Source: Roseospira marina (GTDB lineage: Bacteria > Pseudomonadota > Alphaproteobacteria > Rhodospirillales > Rhodospirillaceae). From it: DNA of 64,000 nucleotides. The stretch lies in assembly GCF_014197855.1 (NCBI RefSeq), contig NZ_JACIGJ010000004.1:124001-188000 (forward strand), read 5' to 3'. This document shows, piece by piece, positions 9,265 to 18,814 of this stretch. Position 1 is the first letter of the stretch; each line of letters begins with the position of its first letter. A model generated the notes under the pieces. The model worked only from the letters and a program-made list of their open reading frames with translations. It was not told the origin of the DNA and searched no databases. A program made the translations under genes and the position numbers.

Positions 9265-9556
9265 TTCGATCGCTCCGGCTGACGGCAGCCGACCGACCGC
9301 AGCCCGACGGCCCCATCCGGGCGGTGCTTTCGGTCGGCAACACGCTGTTCCCGTGTCTGCGGGGGTGTGTCGGATGGGGCGATGTTGTGCGGACCGTGTT
9401 GTCTTCGCGCCCATACGTGTAATCTAGGGGGCGCGTCGGCCGGGTGCCCTCCGAACGGTCCCACACCCATCGCGCCCTTTCTGTCGGACGCTTTCACGCC
9501 ATTGGTTCGGCCGGCTCGTGGTCCACGGGACCGGTCCCGTCACGCGAGGTTTCATC

Positions 9557-10507
9557 ATGCCCCGGGCCCATCGCCTGGACGACCAGATCGGCCGCCTGCG
9601 GGAGGCGGTGCCCCTTCGCGCGAAGTCGCTCATCGTCACGATTTACGGGGACAGCATCCTGCCGCATGGGGGCAGCACGTGGCTGGGCAGCCTGATCCGG
9701 CTGGTGGCGCCACTGGGACTGTCGGAGCGCATGGTACGGACGGCCGTGTTTCGCCTCACCCGCGATGCGTGGCTGAGGCCTCAGCCGGTCGGGCGGCGCA
9801 GCTACTACAGCCTGACGACCGAGGGACTCCGTCGGTTCGAGCGCGCGCACCAGCGCATCTATGCGATCGACCAACCGCCCTGGGACGGCGGGTGGCTGCT
9901 GGTGTTCACCAACGCGATGCCGCTGGACCCGGATGCGCGGGAAGCGCTGCGCCGTGATCTGTTGTGGCAGGGCTTCGGCAATGTGGCGCCCTCCGTCCTG
10001 GCGCACCCCGGCGTGGCGGAGGACAGCCTGCGCCAGACCCTGGACGCCCATGGGGTGGCGGACCGTGTTGTGGTGCTGCGCGGGGAGGGCCATCCGCTGA
10101 CCGATCCGGCGGCTCGCGTCGCCCTGGTGAAGAGCTGTTGGGATCTGAACACGCTGGGCGCCGACTACGGGCGCTTCCTGGACCGCTTCCGGCCAGTCTG
10201 GCGCGCGCTGGAGGTCGTTGGATCGGCCTGCACGCCCGAGCAGGCGTTTCTGGTCCGCACCCTGCTGATCCACGATTACCGCCGCGTCCTGTTGCGCGAC
10301 CCCCTGCTGCCGGTCGAGGTGTTGCCGCCGGACTGGCCGGGGCTGGCGGCGCGGCGCCTGTGCCGAAGCATCTACCGCGCGACGGGGGCGCTGGCGGAGC
10401 AGCACATCATGGCGCGCCTGGATACGGTGGACGGCCCGCTGCCGCCGGCCTCGGCTCTGTTTCACGCGCGCTTCGGTGGCGTGATGGAGGAGGTTTCGGC
10501 GCCATGA
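9557..10507 (+). CDS. PaaX-family transcriptional regulator
   Basis: 316 residues from the ATG at 9557, preceded by CGAGGT; a GTG at 9518 is in frame but has no site. The N-terminal winged helix (residues 10-85) has the PaaX signature: SLIVTIYGDSILPHGG, then MVRTAVFRLTRDAWL and VGRRSYYSLTTEGLRRF. The central and C-terminal parts (WDGGWLLVFT, LLIHDYRRVLLRDPLLP) match PaaX. PaaX represses phenylacetate catabolism by sensing phenylacetyl-CoA (known), but no paa genes are in this window. The downstream glycosyltransferase start overlaps its stop, so here it probably belongs to the following transport/glycan cluster (inference). The effector is unknown. Confidence 0.85.
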   Translation: MPRAHRLDDQIGRLREAVPLRAKSLIVTIYGDSILPHGGSTWLGSLIRLVAPLGLSERMVRTAVFRLTRDAWLRPQPVGRRSYYSLTTEGLRRFERAHQRIYAIDQPPWDGGWLLVFTNAMPLDPDAREALRRDLLWQGFGNVAPSVLAHPGVAEDSLRQTLDAHGVADRVVVLRGEGHPLTDPAARVALVKSCWDLNTLGADYGRFLDRFRPVWRALEVVGSACTPEQAFLVRTLLIHDYRRVLLRDPLLPVEVLPPDWPGLAARRLCRSIYRATGALAEQHIMARLDTVDGPLPPASALFHARFGGVMEEVSAP

Positions 10508-11688
10508 GCTCCACCCCGCGTCCCCCGCTGGCTGAGGGGCCTGTGCTGCTGTACGTGCAGCATGTGATGGGTGTGGGGCATCTCAACCGCATGGCGGCGC
10601 TGGCGCGCGGGCTGGCAGGGTGCGGCCGGGAGGTCGTGCTGGTCTCCGGCGGGCGGCCGGTGCCGCACCTGCTGCCGCCCGATCCGGCGCGGCCGGTGCG
10701 TGTGGAACAACTCCCCTCCCTCGCCGCCGCCGGGTTCGACTTCACCGCGCTTGTGGACGCGGAGGGCGCGCCGGTCTCGCCGATGCTGTGGCAGGCGCGG
10801 GCGGCGCATCTGGCCGGGCTGGTGGACGCGCTGCGGCCGGCGCTGCTGGTCGTGGAGATGTATCCGTTCGGGCGGCGCGCCTTTGCGGCGGAGATCGACG
10901 CCCTGATCGACCGGGCGCGGGCACGGCGACCCGAGGTGCGGGTGGCGTGCTCGGTCCGCGATATTCTGGTGCGCAAGACCAAGCCGGGCTGGGCGGAGCG
11001 GATGCGTGACGCGGCCAACGCGCGCTTCGACCTGATCCTGGTACACGGCGATCCCACCCTGATTCCGTTCGGCGCGACATTCCCCCTGGTTGATGAGCTG
11101 CGGCCGCCGCTCGTGCACACCGGCTACGTCGTCGAACCCGCCGGCGCGGCGGACGGGACGGACGGAACGGACGAGATTCTGGTCTCCGCCGGCGGCGGCG
11201 CGATGGGCGCGGCCTTGATGGCGGCCGCGGTGGCGGCCCCGCCCTTGTGCACGGGTCGGGCGCGGGACCGCCGTTGGCGGGTGCTGGTCGGGCGCAACCA
11301 GGGACCGGACGCGCGGGATCGGTTGTGCGCGGCCGCCGCGCCCGGGGCGCGGGTGGAGTGGGTCCGTCCGGACTTCCGGGCGATGCTCGGTCGGGCCGTG
11401 CTGTCGGTGTCGCAGGCGGGCTACAATACCGTGGCGGAGGTTCTGGCGGCCGGGGTGCCGGCCGTGCTCGTGCCCTGGGGCGAGGGGCGCGAGTCGGAAC
11501 AACGCGATCGGGCCGCCGCGTTGGAACGTTTGGGTCGGGCGCGCGTTGTCTCTTCCGGAGAGCTGTGTCCGGGGACGCTGGCTCAGGCCGTCACGGCGGT
11601 GTTGGGCGACGCCGTGGCGCATCATTGCGCGCGAATGACGATTGCGCTGGACGGTGTGGCTCGTGCACGGGAAGCTCTGCTAGGGTAA
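10504..11688 (+). CDS. MurG/GT28-like glycosyltransferase
   Basis: 394 residues. The ATG at 10504 overlaps the paaX-like stop (ATGA). The N-terminal Rossmann half begins LLYVQHVMGVGHLNRMAALA, the pattern of GT-B enzymes of the MurG/UDP-glucuronosyl type. The C-terminal half carries the donor-site stretch SVSQAGYNTVAEVLAAGVPA followed by VLVPWGEGRESEQ, like GT28. No signal peptide is visible, so it should act in the cytoplasm or at the inner membrane. It lies between a regulator and a polysaccharide-deacetylase-like gene, upstream of a complete ABC importer. Donor and acceptor cannot be told from the sequence. It is not MurG itself, since the gene context and the rest of the sequence differ. 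Confidence 0.78.
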   Translation: MSSTPRPPLAEGPVLLYVQHVMGVGHLNRMAALARGLAGCGREVVLVSGGRPVPHLLPPDPARPVRVEQLPSLAAAGFDFTALVDAEGAPVSPMLWQARAAHLAGLVDALRPALLVVEMYPFGRRAFAAEIDALIDRARARRPEVRVACSVRDILVRKTKPGWAERMRDAANARFDLILVHGDPTLIPFGATFPLVDELRPPLVHTGYVVEPAGAADGTDGTDEILVSAGGGAMGAALMAAAVAAPPLCTGRARDRRWRVLVGRNQGPDARDRLCAAAAPGARVEWVRPDFRAMLGRAVLSVSQAGYNTVAEVLAAGVPAVLVPWGEGRESEQRDRAAALERLGRARVVSSGELCPGTLAQAVTAVLGDAVAHHCARMTIALDGVARAREALLG

Positions 11689-11722
11689 CTCTGTTTCCCG
11701 ATTTTGCCGCTGCGGATTGCGT

Positions 11723-12520
11723 ATGAACATGTCGGTGTGGGACCCGCTGGATGCGGAATTAAGGGCCTGGAGCGCGGCCGGACGGACCGTCACGCTGTGG
11801 TGGCGGGACGATGACGCCGTCTCCGTGACGCCGGCCCTGGAGCATATGGCGCGCCTGTCGGCGACACACGAGGCCCCCGTGACCCTGGCGGTGATTCCCG
11901 CCGAGGTCGAGCCCGTCCTGGCGCGGTGGGTGGCGGACCAGTCCGGCGTCAGTGTGGCCCAGCACGGGCTGTCCCATGCGAACCACGCTGGTCCGCAGGA
12001 CGGCGGCGCGAGCGAGTTTCCGGCATCCCGCCCCTTGGCGGCCTGCATGGCGGCCCTCGCCGAGGGCTGGTGCCGCATGACCGATGTGTTCGGCGTTGAG
12101 GGCGCCGTGCCCATGCTGGTGGCCCCGTTCAACAAGGTTGGCCCCGATGTGCCGAGCGTGCTGCCGACGGTGGGGCTGTCGGCCTTGTCGGTGCATGGTT
12201 CGCGGGCCACCTGGCCGTCCGCGCCAGTGGCAATCGTGAACACTCACGTGGACCTGTTGCGCTGGCGTCCGGACGCCGAATTTATCGGCGTCGACAAGGC
12301 GGTCCGGCGCTTGGTCGGTGCGTTGGCGGCCCGCCGGCTCGGGCGGGATGAGGCCGGTGTGCCGCAGGACCCGGCGGAGCCGGTCGGGCTGCTAACCCAT
12401 CACCGGGTGCATGGGGATGATCTGTGGGCGTTCCTGGCGGACCTGCTGCCCCGCTTGCGGCACCCCAGCGTGCGGTGGGCGGAGGCCTCGGCGTTGATCG
12501 CGGAGGGCGCGCCATCGTGA
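11723..12520 (+). CDS. Polysaccharide deacetylase-like protein
   Basis: 266 residues from the ATG at 11723. The fold pattern of a divergent NodB-type deacetylase is visible: TLWWRDDDAVSVTPALE (with the Asp pair that would bind metal), VTLAVIPAEVEP, VSVAQHGLSHANH (metal-site histidines), MLVAPFNKVGPD, and LLTHHRVHGDDLW near the end. No signal peptide is visible, so it may act on a cytoplasmic or lipid-linked sugar. It lies 34 nt after the glycosyltransferase, and its stop overlaps the next gene's GTG start. The substrate is unknown. The divergence from classical NodB is large enough that catalytic activity is an inference from the Asp/His motifs. Confidence 0.7.
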   Translation: MNMSVWDPLDAELRAWSAAGRTVTLWWRDDDAVSVTPALEHMARLSATHEAPVTLAVIPAEVEPVLARWVADQSGVSVAQHGLSHANHAGPQDGGASEFPASRPLAACMAALAEGWCRMTDVFGVEGAVPMLVAPFNKVGPDVPSVLPTVGLSALSVHGSRATWPSAPVAIVNTHVDLLRWRPDAEFIGVDKAVRRLVGALAARRLGRDEAGVPQDPAEPVGLLTHHRVHGDDLWAFLADLLPRLRHPSVRWAEASALIAEGAPS

Positions 12521-14439
12521 GGTCCCCCGCTGTCGCCCGACCCACCCGCGCGGAGCCGGAGGTCGAGCCGGACGCGCCGGTCCTTCGGGTCCAGGATCTG
12601 ACGATCGACTTTCGCCTGCCGACTGGCTTGTTGCGCGCCGTGGACGGCGTCGGGTTCAGCCTGCGGCGCGGCGGCTGCTTCGCTCTGGTTGGGGAGTCCG
12701 GGTCCGGCAAGTCCACCATCGCCCAATGTGTCCAGGGGATCCTGCCCCGAACCGCGACGGTGGTGGGGGGACGGGTGACCCTCGGGCCGGGGCGTGCGGG
12801 GGAGCCCGCGGTGGACATCACCGGCCTGGGGCGGGACAGCCGGGCCATGCTCGCCCTGCGCGGCGCCCGCGTGGCGACCATCTTTCAGGAGCCGATGTCG
12901 GCCCTGTCGCCGCTGCATTCCATCGGCGATCAGGTCGGCGAGCCCTTGCGGTTGCACAAGGGGCTCACCCGGCGTCAGGCCGACGCGGCGGTGCCGGATC
13001 TGCTGGCGCGGGCGCGCTTTCCCGATCCAATCGCAGCGGCGCGAATGTACCCGTTCGAGCTGTCGGGCGGTTTGCGCCAGCGCGCCATGATCGCGATGGC
13101 GCTGGCCTGCGAACCGGACATCCTGATCGCCGACGAGCCCACCACCGCGCTGGACGTGACCACGCAGGCGGAGATCCTGGCGCTGATCGACGCTTTGCGG
13201 CGTGACACCGGGCTGTCGGTGCTGCTCATCACCCATGATCTGGGTGTGGTGGCGCATATGGCGGAGCACATGGTGGTGCTGCATCGGGGGCGCGTGAAGG
13301 AGGCGGGGCCGGTGCAGACGCTGTTCCAGGCCCCGGCCCATCCCTACCTTAAGGCCCTGATGGGCGCGGTGCCCCGCTTGCGGGGGGATGTGCCCGAGCG
13401 TCTGACCCCGCTGCGCGACATTCCGGTGGAACCGGCGCGGTTGTACGCCCTGCGGCAGCAAATCGCCCCGGACGCCGCGCGGGCGGACCCGGTGATGCTG
13501 CGGCTGGAGGCGGTGGAGAAGAGCTTTCCCCTGCGCCAGGGCGGCCTGTTCCGGCGTCAGGGGGGCACGGTCCACGCCGTGCGGGGGGTGAACCTCGAAG
13601 TGCACGCGGGGACCTGCCTCGGGTTGGTGGGGGAGAGCGGCTGCGGCAAGACCACGCTGATGCGACTCATCACCGGTGCCCTCCGGCCGACGGAGGGCCG
13701 GGTGCTGTTCGACGCCGGCGACGGCCCGGCCGACGTCGCCCACATGGACCGGGGCCGGCTGACCCGCTACCGCCGCGAAGCCCAGTACGTCTTTCAGGAC
13801 CCGTTCGGCAGTCTCAATCCGCGCATGACGGTGCGCGAGATCCTGACCGAGCCGCTGCTCGTCCACGGTATCGGCACGCCGACCGAGCGCGCCGACCGCG
13901 CCGCCGAACTGCTGCGGGTCGTCGGGTTGGACCGCCGCGTCATGGCCCGCCATCCGCACAGCTTTTCCGGCGGGCAACGGCAGAGGCTCAGCATCGCGCG
14001 GGCGTTGGCGCTGGGGCCGCGCCTGCTGCTGTGCGATGAGCCGGTGTCCGCGCTTGACGTGTCGGTGCAGGCCCAGATTCTCAACCTGCTGGGGGACCTG
14101 CGCGCCGTGCTCGGCCTGACCATGCTGTTCGTGTCGCACAATCTGGCCGTGGTCCGGCATGTCGCAGACACCATCGTGGTAATGTGCGCCGGCCGGCTGG
14201 TTGAGGCCGCGCCGGCCGAGCGGTTGGTGGCCGAGGCCCGGCATCCCTATACGCAGGCGCTTCTCGCCGCCGTGCCGGAACCGGAGCCGGGCCTGTTCGT
14301 CCGGCCGGAGGTGTTGGGGGCCGCGCGTGCTTCCGATCCCGCGGCCTGGCCGGCGCCCTATGCGCCGGGGGCGGACGGGGCGACCCGGTGGCACGATCTG
14401 GGCGAGGGGCACCTCGTCGCCGTGGGGGAGGAGACATGA
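12517..14439 (+). CDS. Peptide-type ABC transporter, two fused ATPase domains
   Basis: 640 residues from a GTG at 12517 that overlaps the previous stop and follows GGAGGG. Two complete ABC cassettes lie in tandem, like a DppD-DppF fusion. The first has Walker A GESGSGKST, signature LSGGLRQRAMIAMALA and Walker B ILIADEPTTALD. The second has Walker A GESGCGKTT, signature FSGGQRQRLSIARALA and Walker B LLLCDEPVSALD. Each is followed by the oligopeptide-ABC C-terminal extension (HPYLKALMGAVPRL and HPYTQALLAAVPEPEPG). It energises the importer encoded by the next three genes. Both active sites look intact. Substrate is not predictable from the ATPases. Confidence 0.94.
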   Translation: MRSPAVARPTRAEPEVEPDAPVLRVQDLTIDFRLPTGLLRAVDGVGFSLRRGGCFALVGESGSGKSTIAQCVQGILPRTATVVGGRVTLGPGRAGEPAVDITGLGRDSRAMLALRGARVATIFQEPMSALSPLHSIGDQVGEPLRLHKGLTRRQADAAVPDLLARARFPDPIAAARMYPFELSGGLRQRAMIAMALACEPDILIADEPTTALDVTTQAEILALIDALRRDTGLSVLLITHDLGVVAHMAEHMVVLHRGRVKEAGPVQTLFQAPAHPYLKALMGAVPRLRGDVPERLTPLRDIPVEPARLYALRQQIAPDAARADPVMLRLEAVEKSFPLRQGGLFRRQGGTVHAVRGVNLEVHAGTCLGLVGESGCGKTTLMRLITGALRPTEGRVLFDAGDGPADVAHMDRGRLTRYRREAQYVFQDPFGSLNPRMTVREILTEPLLVHGIGTPTERADRAAELLRVVGLDRRVMARHPHSFSGGQRQRLSIARALALGPRLLLCDEPVSALDVSVQAQILNLLGDLRAVLGLTMLFVSHNLAVVRHVADTIVVMCAGRLVEAAPAERLVAEARHPYTQALLAAVPEPEPGLFVRPEVLGAARASDPAAWPAPYAPGADGATRWHDLGEGHLVAVGEET

Positions 14440-16421
14440 GGACCGCGCCACACAGGCAATCCGCGCCGGTTTGGGCGACTGGCGTGATCCTGGCGGTTGT
14501 GCTGCTGGCGCTGGGTCTCGTCGGGGGCCTGACGGCCGCCCGGGCTGCGCCGGTCGAGCCGCCAATTCTGGCCGATGCCGTTGCCGCAGGCGCCCTGCCG
14601 CCGATGGCGCAGCGATTGCCTGACACGCCGCGCGTCATCAATCTGGCGTCGCAGGGCAAGACGGTGGGGCGCCCGGGCGGGTCGATCGCGACCCTGATGG
14701 CGCGCGACAAGGACATCCGCCTGATGACGGTCTACGGCTACAGCCGGCTGGTCTGCTACACGCCGGATCTGGAGTTGGTGCCGGACATTCTGCGCGACGT
14801 GACGGTGGAGGAGGGGCGCATCTTCACCCTTTACCTTCGCCCCGGCCATCGCTGGTCCGACGGCCACCCCTTCACCACCGAGGATTTCCGCTATTGGTGG
14901 GAGGACATGGCCCTCAATCCGGTCTTGTCCCCCGGTGGTCCGCCGCCGGAAATGGTCCCGCACGGCGCCCCGCCGACGGTGGAGGTGCTTGGACCGCGGT
15001 CCATCCGCTACACCTGGGTCGAGCCCAATCCCCTGTTTCTGCCCGCCCTGGCCGGGGCGCGGCCGCTGGAGATTTTCCGGCCCGCCCACTATCTGCGGCA
15101 ATTCCACGCGGATTACGCTGATCCCGAGGCCCTGGCCAAGCGGATCAAGGACGAGGATGCGCGCGACTGGCGGGCGCTGCATTTCACCAAGGACCGCTGG
15201 TATCGCAACACGAACCCGGATCTGCCGACGCTCGACCCGTGGCGTATCACGACCGAGCCACCGGCGCAGCGGTATGTGTTCCAACGCAACCCATACTTTC
15301 ACCGTGTGGACACGTCCGGTCAACAACTGCCCTATCTGGACCGGGTCGTTCTGGACATCACCGATGCCAAGCTGGTGCCGGCCAAGACCGCGGCCGGGGA
15401 AACGGACCTTCAGTCCCGCTACCTGGGCTTCGACAACTACACCGTCCTGAAGGCGGCGCAGCAGCGCGGGGGCCCGGTGGTGTCGCTCTGGCGGGAGGGG
15501 CAGGGCTCCAGCGTGGCGCTGTATCCCAACCTGACCACCAACGATCCCGTCTGGCGGGCGGTGCTGCGGCAGGCGGACGTACGGCGCGCCCTGTCCCTGG
15601 CCATCGACCGCCATGAGGTCAACCAGGTGGTCTTTTTCGGGCTCGGCCTGGAGGCGAACAACACCCTGCTGCCCGAAAGTCCGCTGTACGTCCCCGACAT
15701 CTCCCGGCGCTACACCGACTACGACCCCGCCCGCGCCAACGCGCTGCTGGATAGCGTGGGGCTGGACACGCGCGATTCGCGGGGGACACGGCTGCTGCCC
15801 GACGGGCGGCCGATGGAGTTGATCGTGGAGGAGGACGGCGAGGATCGGGCCCGCCTCGATGCTCTGCGGCTGATTCAGGACCATTGGGCGGCGCTGGGCA
15901 TCCGAATGTACATCCGCACCTTTTCTCGCGAGGTGCTGAAGCGGCGGGTGTACGCCGGATCGTCGGTGATGGTGGCGGCGTACGGGCTCAACAATGGGCT
16001 CGCCACTCCGGAAATGCCGCCGAGCGAGCTGGTTCCGGTGGCGCAGGACATGTGGCAATGGTCCCAATGGGGCCAGTACCATGAAACCCGGGGCGAGGCC
16101 GGCGAAGCCGTCGATATGCCGGCCGGCGAACGCCTGATGGAGCTGTACGACGCCTGGATGCTGTCGACCAGCCGGGCGGAGCAGGTTGCGATTTGGAAGG
16201 AAATCCTGGCTCTGCATGCCGAGAACCAGTTCAGCATCGGTGTGGTATCCGGTGGCAACCAACCGGTCGTGCATGCCCGCGCGCTGCGCAATCTGCCGGC
16301 CGAAGCGCTGTACACCTGGGAGCCGGGCGCGCACTTCGGCATATACGGGATGGATACGCTGTTCCTGGCGCCCCCCGAGTCCGCGGCGGCGACCAATACC
16401 GCGTCGGACGAACCCGGTTAG
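14436..16421 (+). CDS. ABC transporter substrate-binding protein, family 5, large
   Basis: 661 residues, starting at ATG 14436 after GGGGGAGGAG and overlapping the ATPase stop. The N-terminus has a charged start, a hydrophobic stretch (residues 12-34) and an AARA-AP cleavage-like site, so it is exported. The body shows the SBP_bac_5 pattern: FTLYLRPGHRWSDGHPFTTE, EDFRYWWEDM, and VRRALSLAIDRHEVNQVVFF. It is about 100 residues longer than DppA/OppA, typical of the large-type binding proteins paired with an insertion-bearing DppC, as here. Ligand is unknown; the linked glycosyltransferase and deacetylase hint at a sugar- or glycan-derived compound (inference). Confidence 0.9.
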   Translation: MRTAPHRQSAPVWATGVILAVVLLALGLVGGLTAARAAPVEPPILADAVAAGALPPMAQRLPDTPRVINLASQGKTVGRPGGSIATLMARDKDIRLMTVYGYSRLVCYTPDLELVPDILRDVTVEEGRIFTLYLRPGHRWSDGHPFTTEDFRYWWEDMALNPVLSPGGPPPEMVPHGAPPTVEVLGPRSIRYTWVEPNPLFLPALAGARPLEIFRPAHYLRQFHADYADPEALAKRIKDEDARDWRALHFTKDRWYRNTNPDLPTLDPWRITTEPPAQRYVFQRNPYFHRVDTSGQQLPYLDRVVLDITDAKLVPAKTAAGETDLQSRYLGFDNYTVLKAAQQRGGPVVSLWREGQGSSVALYPNLTTNDPVWRAVLRQADVRRALSLAIDRHEVNQVVFFGLGLEANNTLLPESPLYVPDISRRYTDYDPARANALLDSVGLDTRDSRGTRLLPDGRPMELIVEEDGEDRARLDALRLIQDHWAALGIRMYIRTFSREVLKRRVYAGSSVMVAAYGLNNGLATPEMPPSELVPVAQDMWQWSQWGQYHETRGEAGEAVDMPAGERLMELYDAWMLSTSRAEQVAIWKEILALHAENQFSIGVVSGGNQPVVHARALRNLPAEALYTWEPGAHFGIYGMDTLFLAPPESAAATNTASDEPG

Positions 16422-16442
16422 GCGAGAAGGGGGAAGTCCGCC

Positions 16443-17441
16443 GTGGGACCCTATCTGATCCGACGCCTCGGTCTGATGGTGCTGACGCTGACCGTCACCA
16501 GCGTGCTGGTGTTCGTGATTATCCAGCTTCCGCCTGGCGACTATCTGACGACGTATATTGAAGAACTGCGGGCGCAGGGCGAGATGGTGCCGCAGGAGCG
16601 CATCGACTATATGCGGGAGCAGTATGGTCTCGACAAGACTCTGGTGCAGCAGTATTTTGTGTGGGCCGGTGGTCTTTTGGTGGGCGATCTGGGATATTCA
16701 TTCGAACACGACGTTCCGGTCGAAGCGTTAATAGGAGACGTTTTCATATTAACGCTGGTGGTCAATGCCGCCACTGTCCTGTTCGTGTATATCGTCGCCT
16801 TCCCGATCGGCTTGTATACCGCCACGCACCGCTATTCGATTGGGGACTACGGCCTGACGTTCATCGGGTTCCTTGGACTTGCGACGCCGAACTTCCTGCT
16901 GGCGCTGATCCTGCTGTACCTCGCCAACCGCTGGTTCGGCACCTCCATTGGGGGGCTGATGGACCCGTCCTACCTCGACGCGCCGTGGGGCGTGGGCAAG
17001 GTTCTGTCGGTTATCGAGCACCTGTGGGTGCCGGTGGTGGTGATCGGGACCGCCGGCACCGCCGCCATGATCCGCCGGTTGCGGGCCAACCTGCTGGACG
17101 AGTTGAACCGACCGTACGTGACCACCGGGCGCGCCAAGGGGCTGCCGCCCACCCGCCTGCTGGTCAAATACCCCCTCCGCATGGCGCTGAACCCGTTCGT
17201 CGCGGACATCGGCAACCTGCTGCCGCAACTCGTGTCGGGCTCGGTGATCGTCTCGGCGATTATGAGCCTGCCGACCACGGGACCACTTTTGCTGCGGGCG
17301 TTGGCCGCGCAGGACTACTACGTGGCGGGGGCCATGCTCATGTTTCTGGCCCTGCTGACGGTGGTGGGGCAGTTCGTGTCCGACGTGCTGCTGGCGGTCC
17401 TGGACCCCCGCATCCGTCTGGGCGGGGGACTGGCGAAATGA
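16443..17441 (+). CDS. Peptide-type ABC transporter permease (DppB-like)
   Basis: 332 residues with a GTG start at 16443 after AAGGGGGAAG. It begins with the DppB-type signal MGPYLIRRLGLMVLTLTVTS and has six predicted membrane helices. The binding-protein-dependent permease loop is present near residues 215-240 (TTGRAKGLPPTRLLVKYPLR, an EAA-like cytoplasmic coupling helix), which contacts the ATPase. Its stop overlaps the start of the second permease. Together with the neighbouring ATPase, binding protein and DppC-like gene it forms one full importer. Confidence 0.92.
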   Translation: MGPYLIRRLGLMVLTLTVTSVLVFVIIQLPPGDYLTTYIEELRAQGEMVPQERIDYMREQYGLDKTLVQQYFVWAGGLLVGDLGYSFEHDVPVEALIGDVFILTLVVNAATVLFVYIVAFPIGLYTATHRYSIGDYGLTFIGFLGLATPNFLLALILLYLANRWFGTSIGGLMDPSYLDAPWGVGKVLSVIEHLWVPVVVIGTAGTAAMIRRLRANLLDELNRPYVTTGRAKGLPPTRLLVKYPLRMALNPFVADIGNLLPQLVSGSVIVSAIMSLPTTGPLLLRALAAQDYYVAGAMLMFLALLTVVGQFVSDVLLAVLDPRIRLGGGLAK

Positions 17442-18631
17442 GCGAGGCCAATCCGCCCATTGTGCACGCGCTGGATCCCGACCGCCCGGATCGCCACTTT
17501 GTCTGCCCGGAACCGTTCGATCCGGCCGCCGAGGAGGTGCTGCCGCCGGCGCGCCAGCGCGAGATGATGGCGGGCTATTGGCGTCTGGTCTGGTGGAAGC
17601 TGCGCCGCCACAAGCTGGCGGTGGGCAGCGGGGTGGTGCTGATCCTGCTCTATCTGGTCGTGGCGTTCGCCGAGGTGTTGGCGCCCTATCCCCTGGGCAG
17701 TCGCGACACCGATCATATCTATGCGCCGCCGCAGTCGGTGCACCTGTTCCACGATGGTGCGTTCATCGGGCCGTATGTGTATCCGCTGGACTACACGCTC
17801 GACATGGTTCGGCTGAAACGCGAATACGCCCCGGACACGACGCGGCCGCAGCCTCTGCGGTTTTTCTGCGCCGGGCTGCCGTATCGGTTTTGGGGTCTGT
17901 TCGAGGCCAATGTGCATCTTGTCTGTCCACCGGAGGGCGGCACGCTGTTCCTGCTCGGCACCGACCGGCTGGGACAGGACATGGCGTCGCGGCTGATGCA
18001 TGGCACGCGGGTGTCGATGACCGTGGGGCTGATCGGCATTGCCATCAGCTTCGTGATCGGCGTGACGCTGGGCGGCATGGCGGGCTACTTCGGCGGCTGG
18101 GTGGACGCCGTCGTACAGCGTATGATCGAAATTCTCCGCTCGCTGCCCGAGTTGCCCTTGTGGATGGCCCTGTCCGCCGCCGTGCCGGTGACCTGGAGCC
18201 CGATCGTCGTGTTTTTCTGCATCACCCTGATCCTGGGTCTGATCGACTGGCCGGGGTTGGCCCGGGCGGTGCGCTCCAAGCTGCTTGCGCTGCGCGAGGA
18301 AGACTATGTCACCGCGGCCCAGCTGATCGGCGCGCGGCCGGCCCGCATCATCGGGCGCCATTTGCTGCCGAACTTCTCCAGCCATCTGATCGCCTCGGTC
18401 ACGCTGTCGATTCCGGGCATGATCCTGGGCGAGACGGCGCTGTCCTTCCTGGGCCTGGGGTTGCGGCCTCCGGTGACGAGTTGGGGTGTGATGCTGACCG
18501 AAGCCCAGAACATCGAGGCCGTGGTCCTCTATCCCTGGCTGATGACGCCGATGCTGGCCGTGATGGTGGCGGTTCTGGCGTTCAATTTCCTGGGCGATGG
18601 CCTGCGCGACGCCGCCGACCCCTACGATTAA
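17438..18631 (+). CDS. Peptide-type ABC transporter permease (DppC-like) with large periplasmic insertion
   Basis: 397 residues, about 100 longer than ordinary DppC. After the first membrane helix (residues 65-88) there is an insertion of roughly 110 residues, running from YPLGSRDTDHIYAPPQSVHL to HLVCPPEGGTLFLLGTDRLG, likely in the periplasm. The permease core then follows (GRDMASR-like QDMASRLMHGTRVSMTVGLI), with the coupling-helix motif TAAQLIGARPARIIGRHLLP. It probably uses the insertion to hold the oversized binding protein encoded three genes upstream (inference). It is the last gene of the transporter operon; the next gene starts 183 nt later. Confidence 0.9.
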   Translation: MSEANPPIVHALDPDRPDRHFVCPEPFDPAAEEVLPPARQREMMAGYWRLVWWKLRRHKLAVGSGVVLILLYLVVAFAEVLAPYPLGSRDTDHIYAPPQSVHLFHDGAFIGPYVYPLDYTLDMVRLKREYAPDTTRPQPLRFFCAGLPYRFWGLFEANVHLVCPPEGGTLFLLGTDRLGQDMASRLMHGTRVSMTVGLIGIAISFVIGVTLGGMAGYFGGWVDAVVQRMIEILRSLPELPLWMALSAAVPVTWSPIVVFFCITLILGLIDWPGLARAVRSKLLALREEDYVTAAQLIGARPARIIGRHLLPNFSSHLIASVTLSIPGMILGETALSFLGLGLRPPVTSWGVMLTEAQNIEAVVLYPWLMTPMLAVMVAVLAFNFLGDGLRDAADPYD

Positions 18632-18814
18632 TTGGTCTGTTTCGAGTGGTTTTCGCGTATTTGGATCGCATGCGCTATTGCGTCTGCAGGCGGTTGTGTC
18701 ACCCTGGGTATAGTCGGGGTTGGGGTGCCGGTGCGACCCCTTGCGTCCGCAAGGTGACCGGGACCGTGCGAACAGGGCGCGTGTCCGTGTCACCGCAGGG
18801 AGGGCGGCGGCAGG

